Below, one piece after another: positions 11,388 to 20,432 of a DNA stretch of 64,000 nucleotides (the stretch's first letter is position 1; each line of letters begins with the position of its first letter). The stretch is taken from positions 3,224,001-3,288,000 of the forward strand of contig NZ_CP023691.1 of the NCBI RefSeq assembly GCF_008704855.1, read 5' to 3'. The notes under the pieces were generated by a model. The model saw nothing but the letters and a program-made list of their open reading frames with translations, did not search any database and was not told where the DNA came from. A program made the translations under genes and the position numbers. Source of the stretch: Streptomyces platensis (GTDB lineage Bacteria; Actinomycetota; Actinomycetes; Streptomycetales; Streptomycetaceae).

Positions 11388-13437
11388 GCTCAGGCGGTTC
11401 AGCAGGGGCAAGCTGCCCCGGCTGGGCCTGGTGGCCCTGACGCTGATCCCCCTGCTCTACGGAGCCCTGTACCTCTGCTCGTTCTGGGACCCGTACAGCC
11501 GCCTGGACAAGATCCCGGTGGCTCTCGTCAACGACGACCGCGGCGCCACCACCGGCGGCAAAGAGATCCACGTGGGCGACGAGCTGGCCGAGAACCTCAA
11601 GGACAGCAAGAAGTTCCACTGGGAGGACGTCAGCGCCGCCGACGCCGCCAAGGGCGTCGAGAACGGCACGTACTACCTCTCGCTGACCGTCCCCGAGGAC
11701 TTCAGCGAGCGGATCGCCTCCAGCTCCGGGAAGACCCCGCAGACCGGCGCGCTCAAGGTCCGGACGAACGACGCCAACAACTACGTCGTCGGCTCGATCT
11801 CCAAGACGGTGTTCTCCGAGGTCCGTGCCAAGACCTCGGCCGCTTCGTCGCGGACCATGCTCGACAAGATCTTCATCTCGTTCTCCGATCTGCACGACAA
11901 GACGGCAGAGGCCGCGGACGGCGCCGGGAAACTCGATGACGGCCTCGGCACCGCCAAGGACAAGACCGGCCGGCTCGCCGACGGCCTCGGCAAGCTGAAC
12001 AAGGGCGCGGACCGGATCAGCAAGGGCGCGGCGGAGGCCGCCACGAAGGCCAGGCAGCTGAGCCTGGGCGCCCGCAAGGTCTCGGACGGTACCCAGCAGC
12101 TCGCCGACAAGGTCCACGGCATCGCCCGTAAGGACCTCCCCTACCTGAGGGAGCACGGCCGGGAGATCGGGCAGTGGGCCCAGGTCGTCGCCGACCTCAG
12201 CCAGAAGCTCGACGAGGACCTCGGCCGGCTGCCGGGGGACTCCGCCAAGGCCGCCCAGCAGGCACGGGAGAACGCCGACAACGCCGCGGAGCTCTACCAG
12301 GACCGCTGCAACGGCCTCGTCGACACCGACCCCGACTGCCCCAAGCTGAAGGCGATCGCGGACGGCAGCGCCCTCGCCGCCGACACGGCGGAGAAGGTCA
12401 ACGACACCGTCGCCCACACGGACTTCGGCCAGCTGCGCACCAAGGTGCGGGAGCTGCACCACGGCGCCGCGATGGTCGCCAATGAGGCACCGGGCATCGC
12501 GAACCGGGCGGACAAGGCGATCGGCCAGATCAACCAGCTCAACGCGGGTGCCCACAAGGTCTCCCAGGGCGCCGGGCTGTTCGCCGACGGCATCGGCACG
12601 CTCGCCGACGGCGCCGGCAAGCTCCACGACGGCCTGGGCGTCGCCAAGGACGGTGCCGACAAGCTCACCGGCGGCCTGTTCAAGCTCAAGGACGGCAGCA
12701 ACCAGCTGTCCGACGGGCTGCACAGCGGCGTCTCCAAGATCCCGGACTACAACAAGAAGGACCGCGACACCCGCACCGGGGTGATGGCCGACCCGGTCGA
12801 GCTGGCCGCCAAGTCGCTGCACAAGGCGCCCAACTACGGCACCGGCCTGGCGCCGTACTTCATCCCGCTCTCCCTCTGGGTCGGCGCGATGGTGGCCTTC
12901 ATGCTGCTCCAGCCGCTGGGCAAGCGCGCACTGGCCGCGGGCGCCCCGGGCTGGCGGATCGCCCTCGGTTCCTGGCTGCCGGCCTACGCGATCGGCGTCG
13001 TCCAGGTGCTCGCGCTGATGGCCGTGCTCCACTGGGGCCTCGGCCTGGAGATGGCCCGCACGGCCGGCACCGTCGGCTTCCTGCTGCTGGCCACGGCCTG
13101 CTTCACCGCCATCATCCAGCTGCTGGGCGCGTTCTTCGGCCCGGCCGGCCGGGTGCTGACCCTGGTCGTCCTGATGCTCCAGCTGACCTCGGCGGGCGGC
13201 ACCTACCCGGTGCAGACCAGCCCCGGCTTCTTCGCCGCCATTCACCCCTTCCTGCCGATGAGTTACGTGGTCGACGGCCTGCGCCGGCTGATCACCGGCG
13301 GTGACCTCGCCATCGTGCAGCAGGGCTGTGTGGTCCTGGCGGTCTTCACCGTCGGCGCGCTGGCACTCACCGCCCTCGCGGCGCGCAGCCGGCAGGTCGT
13401 CCGGATGAAGGACCTGCATCCGGAACTGAGCCTGTGA
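11359..13437 (+). CDS. YhgE/Pip-family membrane protein
   Basis: 692 residues. One N-terminal membrane helix (LGLVALTLIPLLYGALYL) is followed by the YhgE/Pip signature VALVNDDRG and KEIHVGDELAENL. A long extracytoplasmic stretch holds two sets of helical heptad-like repeats (DGAGKLDDGLGTAKDKTGRLADGLGKL and a second copy near residues 395-455). Then come five to six C-terminal membrane helices of the ABC-2 permease type. The family includes the Lactococcus phage infection protein Pip and Bacillus YhgE, and resembles ABC-2 exporters. It overlaps the degenerate ATPase gene and precedes a TetR gene, which suggests a TetR-controlled export or envelope function. Substrate unknown. Confidence 0.85.
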   Translation: MRSPKLAALELRRFSRGKLPRLGLVALTLIPLLYGALYLCSFWDPYSRLDKIPVALVNDDRGATTGGKEIHVGDELAENLKDSKKFHWEDVSAADAAKGVENGTYYLSLTVPEDFSERIASSSGKTPQTGALKVRTNDANNYVVGSISKTVFSEVRAKTSAASSRTMLDKIFISFSDLHDKTAEAADGAGKLDDGLGTAKDKTGRLADGLGKLNKGADRISKGAAEAATKARQLSLGARKVSDGTQQLADKVHGIARKDLPYLREHGREIGQWAQVVADLSQKLDEDLGRLPGDSAKAAQQARENADNAAELYQDRCNGLVDTDPDCPKLKAIADGSALAADTAEKVNDTVAHTDFGQLRTKVRELHHGAAMVANEAPGIANRADKAIGQINQLNAGAHKVSQGAGLFADGIGTLADGAGKLHDGLGVAKDGADKLTGGLFKLKDGSNQLSDGLHSGVSKIPDYNKKDRDTRTGVMADPVELAAKSLHKAPNYGTGLAPYFIPLSLWVGAMVAFMLLQPLGKRALAAGAPGWRIALGSWLPAYAIGVVQVLALMAVLHWGLGLEMARTAGTVGFLLLATACFTAIIQLLGAFFGPAGRVLTLVVLMLQLTSAGGTYPVQTSPGFFAAIHPFLPMSYVVDGLRRLITGGDLAIVQQGCVVLAVFTVGALALTALAARSRQVVRMKDLHPELSL

Positions 13438-13510
13438 GCGAACGGAGTGAGTTCACCATGAAGAGGTGCGCGCTGAGCGCATGCGAAGCCGAGCACAGCG
13501 AGGTTTCGGC

Positions 13511-14191
13511 ATGAGCGTCCTCCCGGGGCCCCGGGGCGGTGCCGTCGACGGCACCGCCCCGGGGGCTTCCCCCGTCACCCGCCGCAGCTCCACGCGCCGC
13601 CGGCTCTTCGACGCCGCCGTCACCCTCATCGCGGAACAGGGCTTCTCCGCCACCACCGTCGACGAGATCGCTGACCGCGCCGGCGTCGCCAAGGGCACCG
13701 TCTACTACAACTTCGCCAGCAAGAACGTCCTCTACGAGGAGCTGCTGCGGGACGGCATCGATCTGCTCGCCGACTCCCTGCGCCGGGCCGCCGACGCCAC
13801 CGCGGCCCGCGGCGGCACCCGGGTCGACGCCCTGGACGCGATGATCCGGGCCGGCCTGGACTTCATCGCCTGCTCCCCCGCCCTGATCCAGCTCTACGTC
13901 GCCGAACTCTGGCGCACCAACCGCACCTGGCGCGACACCCTCACCTCCGTACGCGGCCGGGCCCAGGCCGTCGTCGAGGACGTCCTCCGGGACGCCGTAC
14001 GGAACGGGGAGCTCTCCGACGAGCTCGACATCCCCCTCACCGCCTCCGCCCTCCTCGGCATGGTCCTGGTGGCCGCCCTGGACTGGCAGTCCTTCCAGCC
14101 GGACCGCTCGGTCGAGGACGTGCACGCGGCGCTGTCCCGGCTGCTCCAGGGCCGGGTGGGGGCAGGCCGGAACCCCTCCGAGGGACCGTAG
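13511..14191 (+). CDS. TetR-family regulator of the ABC/YhgE unit
   Basis: 226 residues from ATG 13511; an in-frame start at 13466 would add 15 unlikely residues. The N-terminal helix-turn-helix is typical: RRRLFDAAVTLIAEQGFSATTVDEIADRAGVAKGTVYYNFASK at about residues 30-72. The C-terminal all-helical ligand domain includes LIQLYVAELWRTNRTWRD. It is separated from yhgE by 73 bases and reads the same way, so it probably represses its own operon through the dyad at 10536-10547. Ligand unknown. Confidence 0.85.
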   Translation: MSVLPGPRGGAVDGTAPGASPVTRRSSTRRRLFDAAVTLIAEQGFSATTVDEIADRAGVAKGTVYYNFASKNVLYEELLRDGIDLLADSLRRAADATAARGGTRVDALDAMIRAGLDFIACSPALIQLYVAELWRTNRTWRDTLTSVRGRAQAVVEDVLRDAVRNGELSDELDIPLTASALLGMVLVAALDWQSFQPDRSVEDVHAALSRLLQGRVGAGRNPSEGP

Positions 14192-14216
14192 TTCCGCGGC
14201 CCGCCCACCAGGAGCC

Positions 14217-15953
14217 TCAGGCGTCCAGGTGGGTGGGCGCGAACATCCGCAGCCGGGCCGGGAGGACGACGACCGACGGGCCGGGGGCCGCCAGCGCCGC
14301 CGCCAGGTCCGTACGCAGCCGCTCCGGGCTCGTCCGGACCGCGGGCACGCCGAACGACCCGGCCAGGGCCACGAAGTCCGGCCGGGTGAGTTCGGTGGCG
14401 GTGGCCTCGCCGAACGCGTCGGTCATGTACTCGCGCAGGATGCCGTAGCCGCCGTCGTCCACGATGAGCCAGGTCACCGGCAGGTCGTACTGCCGGGCGG
14501 TGGCCAGCTCGGCGATCGAGTACATCGCGCCGCCGTCCCCGGAGACCGCCAGCACCGGCCGCGCCGGATCGGCGACGGCCACGCCCAGCGCCGCCGGGTA
14601 GCCGTACCCCAGCCCGCCGGCGCCCTGCGCCGAATGCAGCGCGTTGCTGCGCCGCGGGTCGAAGGCGGACCAGGCCCAGTACGCGAGGATCGTCATGTCC
14701 CAGCAGCTGACCGCGCCGTCGGGCAGCGCGTCCCGTACCGAGGCCAGGATCCGCTGCTCCAGGTCGAGTTCCTGCCCGGCGATCCGGTCGTGGACACGGG
14801 CCAGGAGGGCGGCTACGGCGGCTTCGGGGGTGGCGGGTTCGGCTCCGGCCTCTCCGGCGGGACCGGTGTCCCGGGGCCCGTGGTCCTCTTGGATCTCCCC
14901 GTTCTCCCCGTCCTCCCCGTCCTCCCCTTCCTCCCCGACCGCCTCGACCAGCGCGGCCAGCGCCGCTCGCGCGTCCGCGTGGATGCCCAGCGCGGCATGG
15001 TTCGACTCCAGCTTGCCGAGGTCCGCCTCGATCTGCACGACCTGCCCCCGCGGCCGGAACGTGTGGTAGTTCGAGGAGAGTTCACCCAGTCCCGAGCCGA
15101 CCACCAGCAGGGTGTCCGCGTCCTCCAGGAAGGTGGTGGTGTGGCGGTCCTCCATCCAGGACCGGAGGGAGAGCGGATGCTCCCACGGGAAGGCGCCCTT
15201 ACCGCCGAAGGTGGTGGCCACCGGAGCCCGCAGCTGCTGGGCGAGCGCCAGCAGCTCCGCCTCGGCCCCGGCCCGGACCACGCCGCCGCCGGCCAGGATC
15301 ACCGGCCGCCGGGCCCGGGTCAGCCGGCTCGCCGCCGCCGCGATCAGCTCCGGCCGTGGCAGCAACTCCCGTGGGGTGGCGTCCAGTTGAGCCACCGGCG
15401 GAACGTCGACCTCCGCCAGCAGCACATCCTGCGGAATCTCCAGCCACACCGGCCCGTGCGGGGCACTCAGTGCCGACTCCCAGGCGGCGGCCACCGCCGA
15501 GGGGATCTGTGAGGCGGTACGCGCCGTATGGACGGACTTGACCACCCCGCGGAACGAGGCGCTCTGGTCGGCGAGTTCATGCAGATAGCCATGGCGCCCG
15601 CCGCCGATCCCGGCCAGCGGCACCTGGCTGCCGATGGCCAGTACGGCCGCCGAACCGGCCGCCGCCTCCTGGAGCGCGGCCAGCGTCATCAGCGCACCGG
15701 GCCCGGTGGAGACCAGCAGCGGCGCGACCCCGTGCGTGGCCCTGGCGTACGCATCGGCGGCGAAGCCCGCGTTGTTCTCCACCCGCAGCCCCACGTAGCG
15801 CAGGGCGGAGCGGCGCAGCGCGTCGAACACCCCGAGCGCATGCTGCCCCGGCAGCCCGAAGACGGTACGCGCGCCCAGCGCGGCCAGCGACTCGATGACC
15901 AGGTCACCGCCGTTGCGCCGGTGCCGCGTGGCGGTGGGGTGGGTGCTGCTCAT
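14217..15953 (-). CDS. ThDP-dependent enzyme of the acetolactate synthase / decarboxylase family
   Basis: 578 residues with the three-domain layout of the family. The N-terminal PYR domain has the active-site Glu region (VENNAGFAADAYARATHG) and GPGALMTLAALQEA. A central domain follows, then a C-terminal PP domain with the ThDP/Mg motif SGDGGAMYSIAEL near residue 471, ending in VDDGGYG where NN is common. An acidic low-complexity insert (EDGEDGENGEIQEDHG, about bases 14880-14940) sits in the linker. No small regulatory subunit is nearby, which argues against biosynthetic acetolactate synthase. With a symporter and PucR beside it and an agmatinase-family gene further on, a 2-ketoarginine decarboxylase (AruI-like) role is my inference; benzoylformate-type decarboxylase is an alternative. 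Confidence 0.8.
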   Translation of the reverse strand: MSSTHPTATRHRRNGGDLVIESLAALGARTVFGLPGQHALGVFDALRRSALRYVGLRVENNAGFAADAYARATHGVAPLLVSTGPGALMTLAALQEAAAGSAAVLAIGSQVPLAGIGGGRHGYLHELADQSASFRGVVKSVHTARTASQIPSAVAAAWESALSAPHGPVWLEIPQDVLLAEVDVPPVAQLDATPRELLPRPELIAAAASRLTRARRPVILAGGGVVRAGAEAELLALAQQLRAPVATTFGGKGAFPWEHPLSLRSWMEDRHTTTFLEDADTLLVVGSGLGELSSNYHTFRPRGQVVQIEADLGKLESNHAALGIHADARAALAALVEAVGEEGEDGEDGENGEIQEDHGPRDTGPAGEAGAEPATPEAAVAALLARVHDRIAGQELDLEQRILASVRDALPDGAVSCWDMTILAYWAWSAFDPRRSNALHSAQGAGGLGYGYPAALGVAVADPARPVLAVSGDGGAMYSIAELATARQYDLPVTWLIVDDGGYGILREYMTDAFGEATATELTRPDFVALAGSFGVPAVRTSPERLRTDLAAALAAPGPSVVVLPARLRMFAPTHLDA

Positions 15954-16074
15954 GGGTGCGGGGTGCCTTCCTGGTGGGGGCGGACGGGCGGATGGAGGGG
16001 TGAGGGATGGAGGGATGGAGGGGTGGGCGGACGGGCCGATGGGCGGGAGAGCGGGTGTCGGGGCGGGGCCGGGG

Positions 16075-17688
16075 TCAGGCGCCGCCTGAGGCGGACGTGG
16101 TCACCGGTGCCGCTCCCCCGGCCGCTTCCCCGTCCGCTTCCCCGTCCGAACCGCCGTCCGGGCCGTCTCCCGTCCGCCCGGCCAACCGCGCCCGCCAGGC
16201 GGCCAGTACCGCCGCGTCCGTGGGCGGAGTGGCCAGGCTGACGCCCCCATAGGCCACGAGCGAGGCGAGCAGCCCGTAATAGATCGGCTCGTTCGCGAGG
16301 ACGCCGAGCGAGACCATCAGGCCGATGACGGTCAGGCCGCCGACCGCGACCGAGGCCAGTGCACCGGCGGCGGTGCCGCGCTTCCACAGCAGCCCGCCGA
16401 GGATGGGCACCAGCAGCCCGCCGACGAGGACGTTGTAGGCGAGGGTGAGCGCCTCGACGACATTGTTGAGCACGAGCGCGATGACGATGACCGCGAGGCC
16501 CATGAGGAGGATGAAGGCGCGGTTGCCGCGCACCTCGTCCGGCGCCTCGGCACCTTCCCCGGCCCGGTCCGCCGACAGTGACCCGCCGGTGTCGCCCGAG
16601 TCGCCGGAGTCTCCCGAGTCGCTGGAGTCTCCCGCGTGCGGCTTCCGGCGCACCGCGACGACGCCCTTCACCCGCGCCCAGATGTCGTTGTGGGCGACCG
16701 TGGCACAGGCGATCAGCGCGCCCGAGGACGTGGACATCACCGCGGACAGCGCCGCCGCCAGCACCAGCCCGCGCACGCCCACCGGCAGCGCGTCCCTGAC
16801 GATCGTGGCGAAGGCGTCGTCCGGGCTGCCCAGATGCGGGTAGAGCACCTTGGCGGCGGTGCCGATGACCGCACCGGCCAGGGCGTAGGCCAGACAGTAC
16901 GTACCGGCCGCGGTGCCGCCCAGCCGCGCCACCTTGTCGCTGCGCGCGGTGAACACCCGCTGCCAGATGTCCTGCCCGATCAGCATGCCGAACGAATAGA
17001 TCAGTACGTAGGTGAAGACCGTCTGCCCGCCGATGCCCAGGGGCGCGAAGTAGTCGTCCGGCAGCTGCGCCTTCATCTCGGCGAAGCCGCCCGCCTTGAT
17101 GACCGCGAGGGGCAGCAGGAGCAGCAGCACCCCGATCGTCTTGACGACGAACTGGACCATGTCGGTGAGGGTGATCGACCACATCCCGCCGAGCGTCGAG
17201 TACGCGACGACGATGGCTCCGCCGAGGATGATCGAGAGCGACCGGTCGAGGCCGAAGAGCACATCGAAGATGGTCGCGTAGGCGATCGTCGAGGTCACCG
17301 CCAGCATCAGGGTGTACGCCCACATGACGACACCGGAGATGATCCCGGCGGAGCCGCCGTAGCGCAGGTCCAGCATCTCGGAGACCGTGTAGACCTTCAG
17401 CCGGGCGATCCGGGCCGAGAAGAAGACGCTCAGCGCGAGCAGCCCGAGGCCGATGGTGAAGACCATCCAGGCGCCGGAGAGGCCGTATCGGTAGCCGAGG
17501 CCCACCCCGCCGATGGTGGAGGCGCCGCCGAGCACGATCGCCGCCATCGTTCCCGAGTACATCGCGGGGCCGAGGCGGCGGCCCGCGACCAGGAAGTCGC
17601 TCTTCGATTTGGCGCGGCGCATCCCCCACCAGCCCATGGCGAGCATTCCGGCCAGATAGAGCACGATCACCGCATAGTCGACAGCCAT
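16075..17688 (-). CDS. Sodium:solute symporter (SSS family)
   Basis: 537 residues from ATG 17688 with AAGGGA upstream; longer in-frame starts run through non-coding Arg/Pro sequence. About 13 membrane helices are visible, starting AVDYAVIVLYLAGMLAMGWWG. The family hallmarks are SKSDFLVAGRRLGP after helix 1, GGASTIGGVGLGYRYG, and AYSTLGGMWSITLTDMVQF. A cytoplasmic Ser/Asp/Gly repeat (DSSDSGDSGDSGDTGG, near residue 363) is inserted in the C-terminal half. The gene lies about 120 bases upstream of the ThDP enzyme gene on the same strand and is divergent from the PucR gene, so it is probably the uptake system of a PucR-controlled catabolic set. Substrate is not determined by sequence. Confidence 0.88.
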   Translation of the reverse strand: MAVDYAVIVLYLAGMLAMGWWGMRRAKSKSDFLVAGRRLGPAMYSGTMAAIVLGGASTIGGVGLGYRYGLSGAWMVFTIGLGLLALSVFFSARIARLKVYTVSEMLDLRYGGSAGIISGVVMWAYTLMLAVTSTIAYATIFDVLFGLDRSLSIILGGAIVVAYSTLGGMWSITLTDMVQFVVKTIGVLLLLLPLAVIKAGGFAEMKAQLPDDYFAPLGIGGQTVFTYVLIYSFGMLIGQDIWQRVFTARSDKVARLGGTAAGTYCLAYALAGAVIGTAAKVLYPHLGSPDDAFATIVRDALPVGVRGLVLAAALSAVMSTSSGALIACATVAHNDIWARVKGVVAVRRKPHAGDSSDSGDSGDSGDTGGSLSADRAGEGAEAPDEVRGNRAFILLMGLAVIVIALVLNNVVEALTLAYNVLVGGLLVPILGGLLWKRGTAAGALASVAVGGLTVIGLMVSLGVLANEPIYYGLLASLVAYGGVSLATPPTDAAVLAAWRARLAGRTGDGPDGGSDGEADGEAAGGAAPVTTSASGGA

Positions 17689-17895
17689 GGGCCATCCCTT
17701 CCAGCTGCGCCGAGGGGAGAGGGGAGAGGGGGTGAAGCGCGGGGGGTGTGGGGCACGGGGGGGGACGACGGGCGCTCGGCGAGCGGGGGTCCCGTCCGAG
17801 CGCCGCGTCCCGGGGGTTGACCCTAGGAGGCGGCCGGACGACGCTGAAGTGTACGTTTCCTCCACTCACCACCCCCCGATGTGGAGGGTCCGCAC
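17689..17895. promoter_or_regulatory. Divergent promoter region, symporter / PucR
   Basis: 207 bases between divergent starts. It holds a purine-rich ribosome site for each gene and a low-complexity G/A tract (17710-17765). I could not pick convincing -35/-10 boxes or a clear operator; control by PucR is inferred from position. Confidence 0.4.
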
Positions 17896-19677
17896 ATGCC
17901 GCGCCCGTTGCCCCCGCCGTCCACCCCGCCGGTACCACTGGCGGATCTCCTCGCCCGTACGGACCTGGGCCTGCGCCAGCTCGCCGGCCCGCGCGAGGGC
18001 GTCGCCATCCACTGGGTCCACACCTCCGAGATGGCCGACCCGGTCCCGTACCTCCTGGGCGGCGAGATGCTGCTGACGGCGGGGATGCATCTGGCGAAGG
18101 TGACGGGCGGGGCGGACGAGGCGGGCGCGACGGGACCGGGCCGGGCGGGCGCGTCAGACGAGGCAGGCGCGACGGGACCGGGCCCGGCGGGCGCGGCGGA
18201 CGTCACGGCATCGGGCCCGGCAGACGCCGCCGGTCCGGACCCCGCGGAACCGGCCCCGGCGGCACCGGCCCCCGCCGCACCCACCGCGGCGACCTCCCCA
18301 CCCGCTGCCCTCGACTCCTATCTCGACGGCTACGTCGCCCGTACCGTCGCGGCCGGTGCCGCCGCCCTCGGCTTCGGGATCGCGCCGGTGCACGACACCG
18401 TGCCCGCCGCCCTGGTGGCGGCCTGCGACCGGCACGGGCTGCCGCTCGTCGAGGTCCCGGTGGGCACCCCGTTCACCGCCGTGGAGAGCGCCGTATGGCA
18501 GGCCGTGACGGAGGCCAGACACCGCGAGCTGACCCGGCTCAGCGAGGCCCAGCGCGCCCTGGCCGCGGCCGCCGCCCGCCCCGACCCGGCATCCGCCGTA
18601 CTGCGCGCCCTCGCCCGCCATGTGCACGGCTGGACCGCGCTGCTCGCCCCGGACGGCGCGGAACACGGCACCGCCGGCCCCCGCCCCGACGCTCCCGTAC
18701 GGGCCGCGGCCGGGCGTCTCGCCCGGGTCCTCGGCGCGGGCGGACCGTCCTCCGCCACCGACACCCTCCCCGGCACCTCGCTGTCCGCCTACGCCCTGAC
18801 CGGCCGCGGCCCCGGCCGCCAGGCACTCGCCCTCGTGGTCGCCGCGAACCCGCACGACCCGCCCGCGCACGCCATCGCGGGCGTCGCCGCCGTACTCCTC
18901 GCCCTGATCACCGGCCCCGCCACCGCCCATGGCCCGGCCGCCGCCGAGCACTCCGCGGCCCTGGTCCGGCTGCTCCTCGGCGCCCGCCCCGCCGACGTCG
19001 CCCCGCTCCTGGGCGCGCCCCTCTGGACCGTCGTACACGCCGAACGCCGCCGGGACACCACGGAGTCGACGGCCTCACTGGCCGCCGCCCTGGGCACCTC
19101 CCTCGTCGCCCCGGGTGCCGCCGCCGAACTCCCCGCCGCCTCTGGGGCGCCCCCCGCCACCAAGTCGACGGCCCGCACCGAGGCGGTCACGGCCCCGGGC
19201 GCCGCCCCCGCTCTCCGCGCCCTGATCCCCGCCGGCCAGGAGGTCACCGCGCACCCCGGCTGGACACTCGGCGTCAGCGAACCCGCCCCGGTCGCCGAAC
19301 TCGCGACCGCCGACCGGCATGCCGCCGCCGCGCTGCGCCGCGCCCTGGCCGGCCGCACCGCTCTCGTCCGCCATCGCACCCCCGGCCCCCACAGCATCAC
19401 CTCCCTCGTCGCCCCCACGGATGCCCGGCAGCACGCCCAGGCTCTGCTCGCCCCGCTGGCCGACTCCCCGCCCCTCCTCGCCACACTCCACAACTGGCTC
19501 TCCCTGCACGGCAGTTGGGACCGCACCGCCACCGCCCTCGGCATCCACCGCAACACCGTCCGCCAGCGCATCACCCGTATCGCCGGCCTCCTCGACACCG
19601 ACCTGGACGACCCCGACGTCCGTATGGAGCTGTGGTTCGCCCTCCGCTCCCTCGACCGGGACGCCTCACGGACCTGA
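17896..19677 (+). CDS. PucR-family transcriptional regulator
   Basis: 593 residues from ATG 17896, seven bases after GGAGGG. The N-terminal PucR domain starts PLADLLARTDLGLRQLAGPREGVAIHWVHTSEMADPVPYLLGGEMLLTAG. It is interrupted at about residues 78-140 by a low-complexity Ala/Gly/Pro/Thr insert (repeats of GADEAGATGPGPAGA) that looks like repeat expansion. The C-terminal PucR-type helix-turn-helix is clear: WLSLHGSWDRTATALGIHRNTVRQRITRIAGLLDTDL. PucR proteins sense catabolic nitrogen or carbon substrates. Divergence from the symporter and ThDP enzyme suggests it controls them. Confidence 0.85.
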   Translation: MPRPLPPPSTPPVPLADLLARTDLGLRQLAGPREGVAIHWVHTSEMADPVPYLLGGEMLLTAGMHLAKVTGGADEAGATGPGRAGASDEAGATGPGPAGAADVTASGPADAAGPDPAEPAPAAPAPAAPTAATSPPAALDSYLDGYVARTVAAGAAALGFGIAPVHDTVPAALVAACDRHGLPLVEVPVGTPFTAVESAVWQAVTEARHRELTRLSEAQRALAAAAARPDPASAVLRALARHVHGWTALLAPDGAEHGTAGPRPDAPVRAAAGRLARVLGAGGPSSATDTLPGTSLSAYALTGRGPGRQALALVVAANPHDPPAHAIAGVAAVLLALITGPATAHGPAAAEHSAALVRLLLGARPADVAPLLGAPLWTVVHAERRRDTTESTASLAAALGTSLVAPGAAAELPAASGAPPATKSTARTEAVTAPGAAPALRALIPAGQEVTAHPGWTLGVSEPAPVAELATADRHAAAALRRALAGRTALVRHRTPGPHSITSLVAPTDARQHAQALLAPLADSPPLLATLHNWLSLHGSWDRTATALGIHRNTVRQRITRIAGLLDTDLDDPDVRMELWFALRSLDRDASRT

Positions 19678-19734
19678 CGCCCTGCGGGCCCGACGCCTCA
19701 CGGACCTGATGCCTCACGGACCTGGCGCCTCACG
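19663..19734 (+). repeat. Degenerate short tandem repeat over the PucR stop codon
   Basis: GCCTCACGGACCTG occurs at 19663-19676, 19695-19708 and 19711-19724, with a partial copy at 19727-19734. The first copy encodes the last PucR codons and its stop (CTGA). This marks the left border of the accessory island. Confidence 0.75.
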
Positions 19735-19898
19735 CATCCGATGGCCCGCCCCGACTCCCGCACGACCGGGTTCGTCACGGCGGGACCGCACGGCCAAACC
19801 GGGCGCATGCCACACCTCCTGACGTACCCCCCCCAACCCAGGCCCACCCGGCGATACGTGCCCCCTCCATCAGTGACACCCTTGTGACAGCACACTCC

Positions 19899-19929
19899 TT
19901 GAGGCGGCACGGGCATACCCCACTAGACT
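19899..19929 (+). promoter_or_regulatory. Candidate promoter of the toxin cassette
   Basis: TTGAGG (19899-19904) and TAGACT (19924-19929) are 19 bases apart, resembling a vegetative (HrdB-type) promoter, 50 bases upstream of the WXG100-like start. The spacer is long, so this is tentative. The rest of the 302-base gap holds the tandem repeat and nothing else I recognise. Confidence 0.4.
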
Positions 19930-19979
19930 CGTTGAAAGTTGTGCGGTCACGACGACGCTTCCAGGGAACGGGGGACGCC

Positions 19980-20363
19980 ATGGCAGGAGACGGGCTACAG
20001 GCCGACATTCCGTCACTGAAGTCCGGCGGCAAGGACTTCACCAGCGTCGGCCAGCGCTATCAGGGCGCGGTGACCAAGCTGAAGAGCGCGCTGACCGGCC
20101 TGGAGGGCAAGGACACCCCGCCGTGGGGCGATGACGAGATCGGCGAGAAGTTCGGCGTGGTCTACGAGGGTCTGCGCGACGGCATGTACGAATCCATGGG
20201 GCATCTGGCCGCAAAGCTCCAGGAGATCGGCGGCGCCCTGACCACCATGGGCGACAACCACCAGGCCGACGAGGACTTCAACGACTCCCTGATGAAGCAG
20301 CACATCGCCAACGCCGAGGCGGAGAGCCAGCAGATCGTCACCCTCAAGTCGCCCCACGTCTGA
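19980..20363 (+). CDS. WXG100-like type VII secretion protein
   Basis: 127 residues from ATG 19980 (GGGGGA upstream); the frame is open from 19884 but without a ribosome site. It is predicted all-helical, with two helices around a turn holding TPPWGDDEIGEKFGVVYEGL. The WG pair stands where classic ESX proteins have W-x-G, and this variant is common in Streptomyces. A long C-terminal helix ends QQIVTLKSPHV. Such small proteins are type VII substrates or partners that escort larger toxins. It lies 69 bases before the large toxin gene on the same strand and is probably its export partner. No type VII core genes (EccB-E, MycP) lie in the window. Confidence 0.75.
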   Translation: MAGDGLQADIPSLKSGGKDFTSVGQRYQGAVTKLKSALTGLEGKDTPPWGDDEIGEKFGVVYEGLRDGMYESMGHLAAKLQEIGGALTTMGDNHQADEDFNDSLMKQHIANAEAESQQIVTLKSPHV

Positions 20364-20432
20364 CGCTTCATCAACTGACCTGCGTCGCCACATTTGTGAT
20401 CAAGCTTTACCGTTTTCCGGGGGATTGCCGCC

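Noticed and set aside
13438..13510. Extra small gene between yhgE and tetR
   Set aside because: An ATG with GGAG-like sequence exists (13458) but runs only into the tetR frame extension; no independent coding signal.
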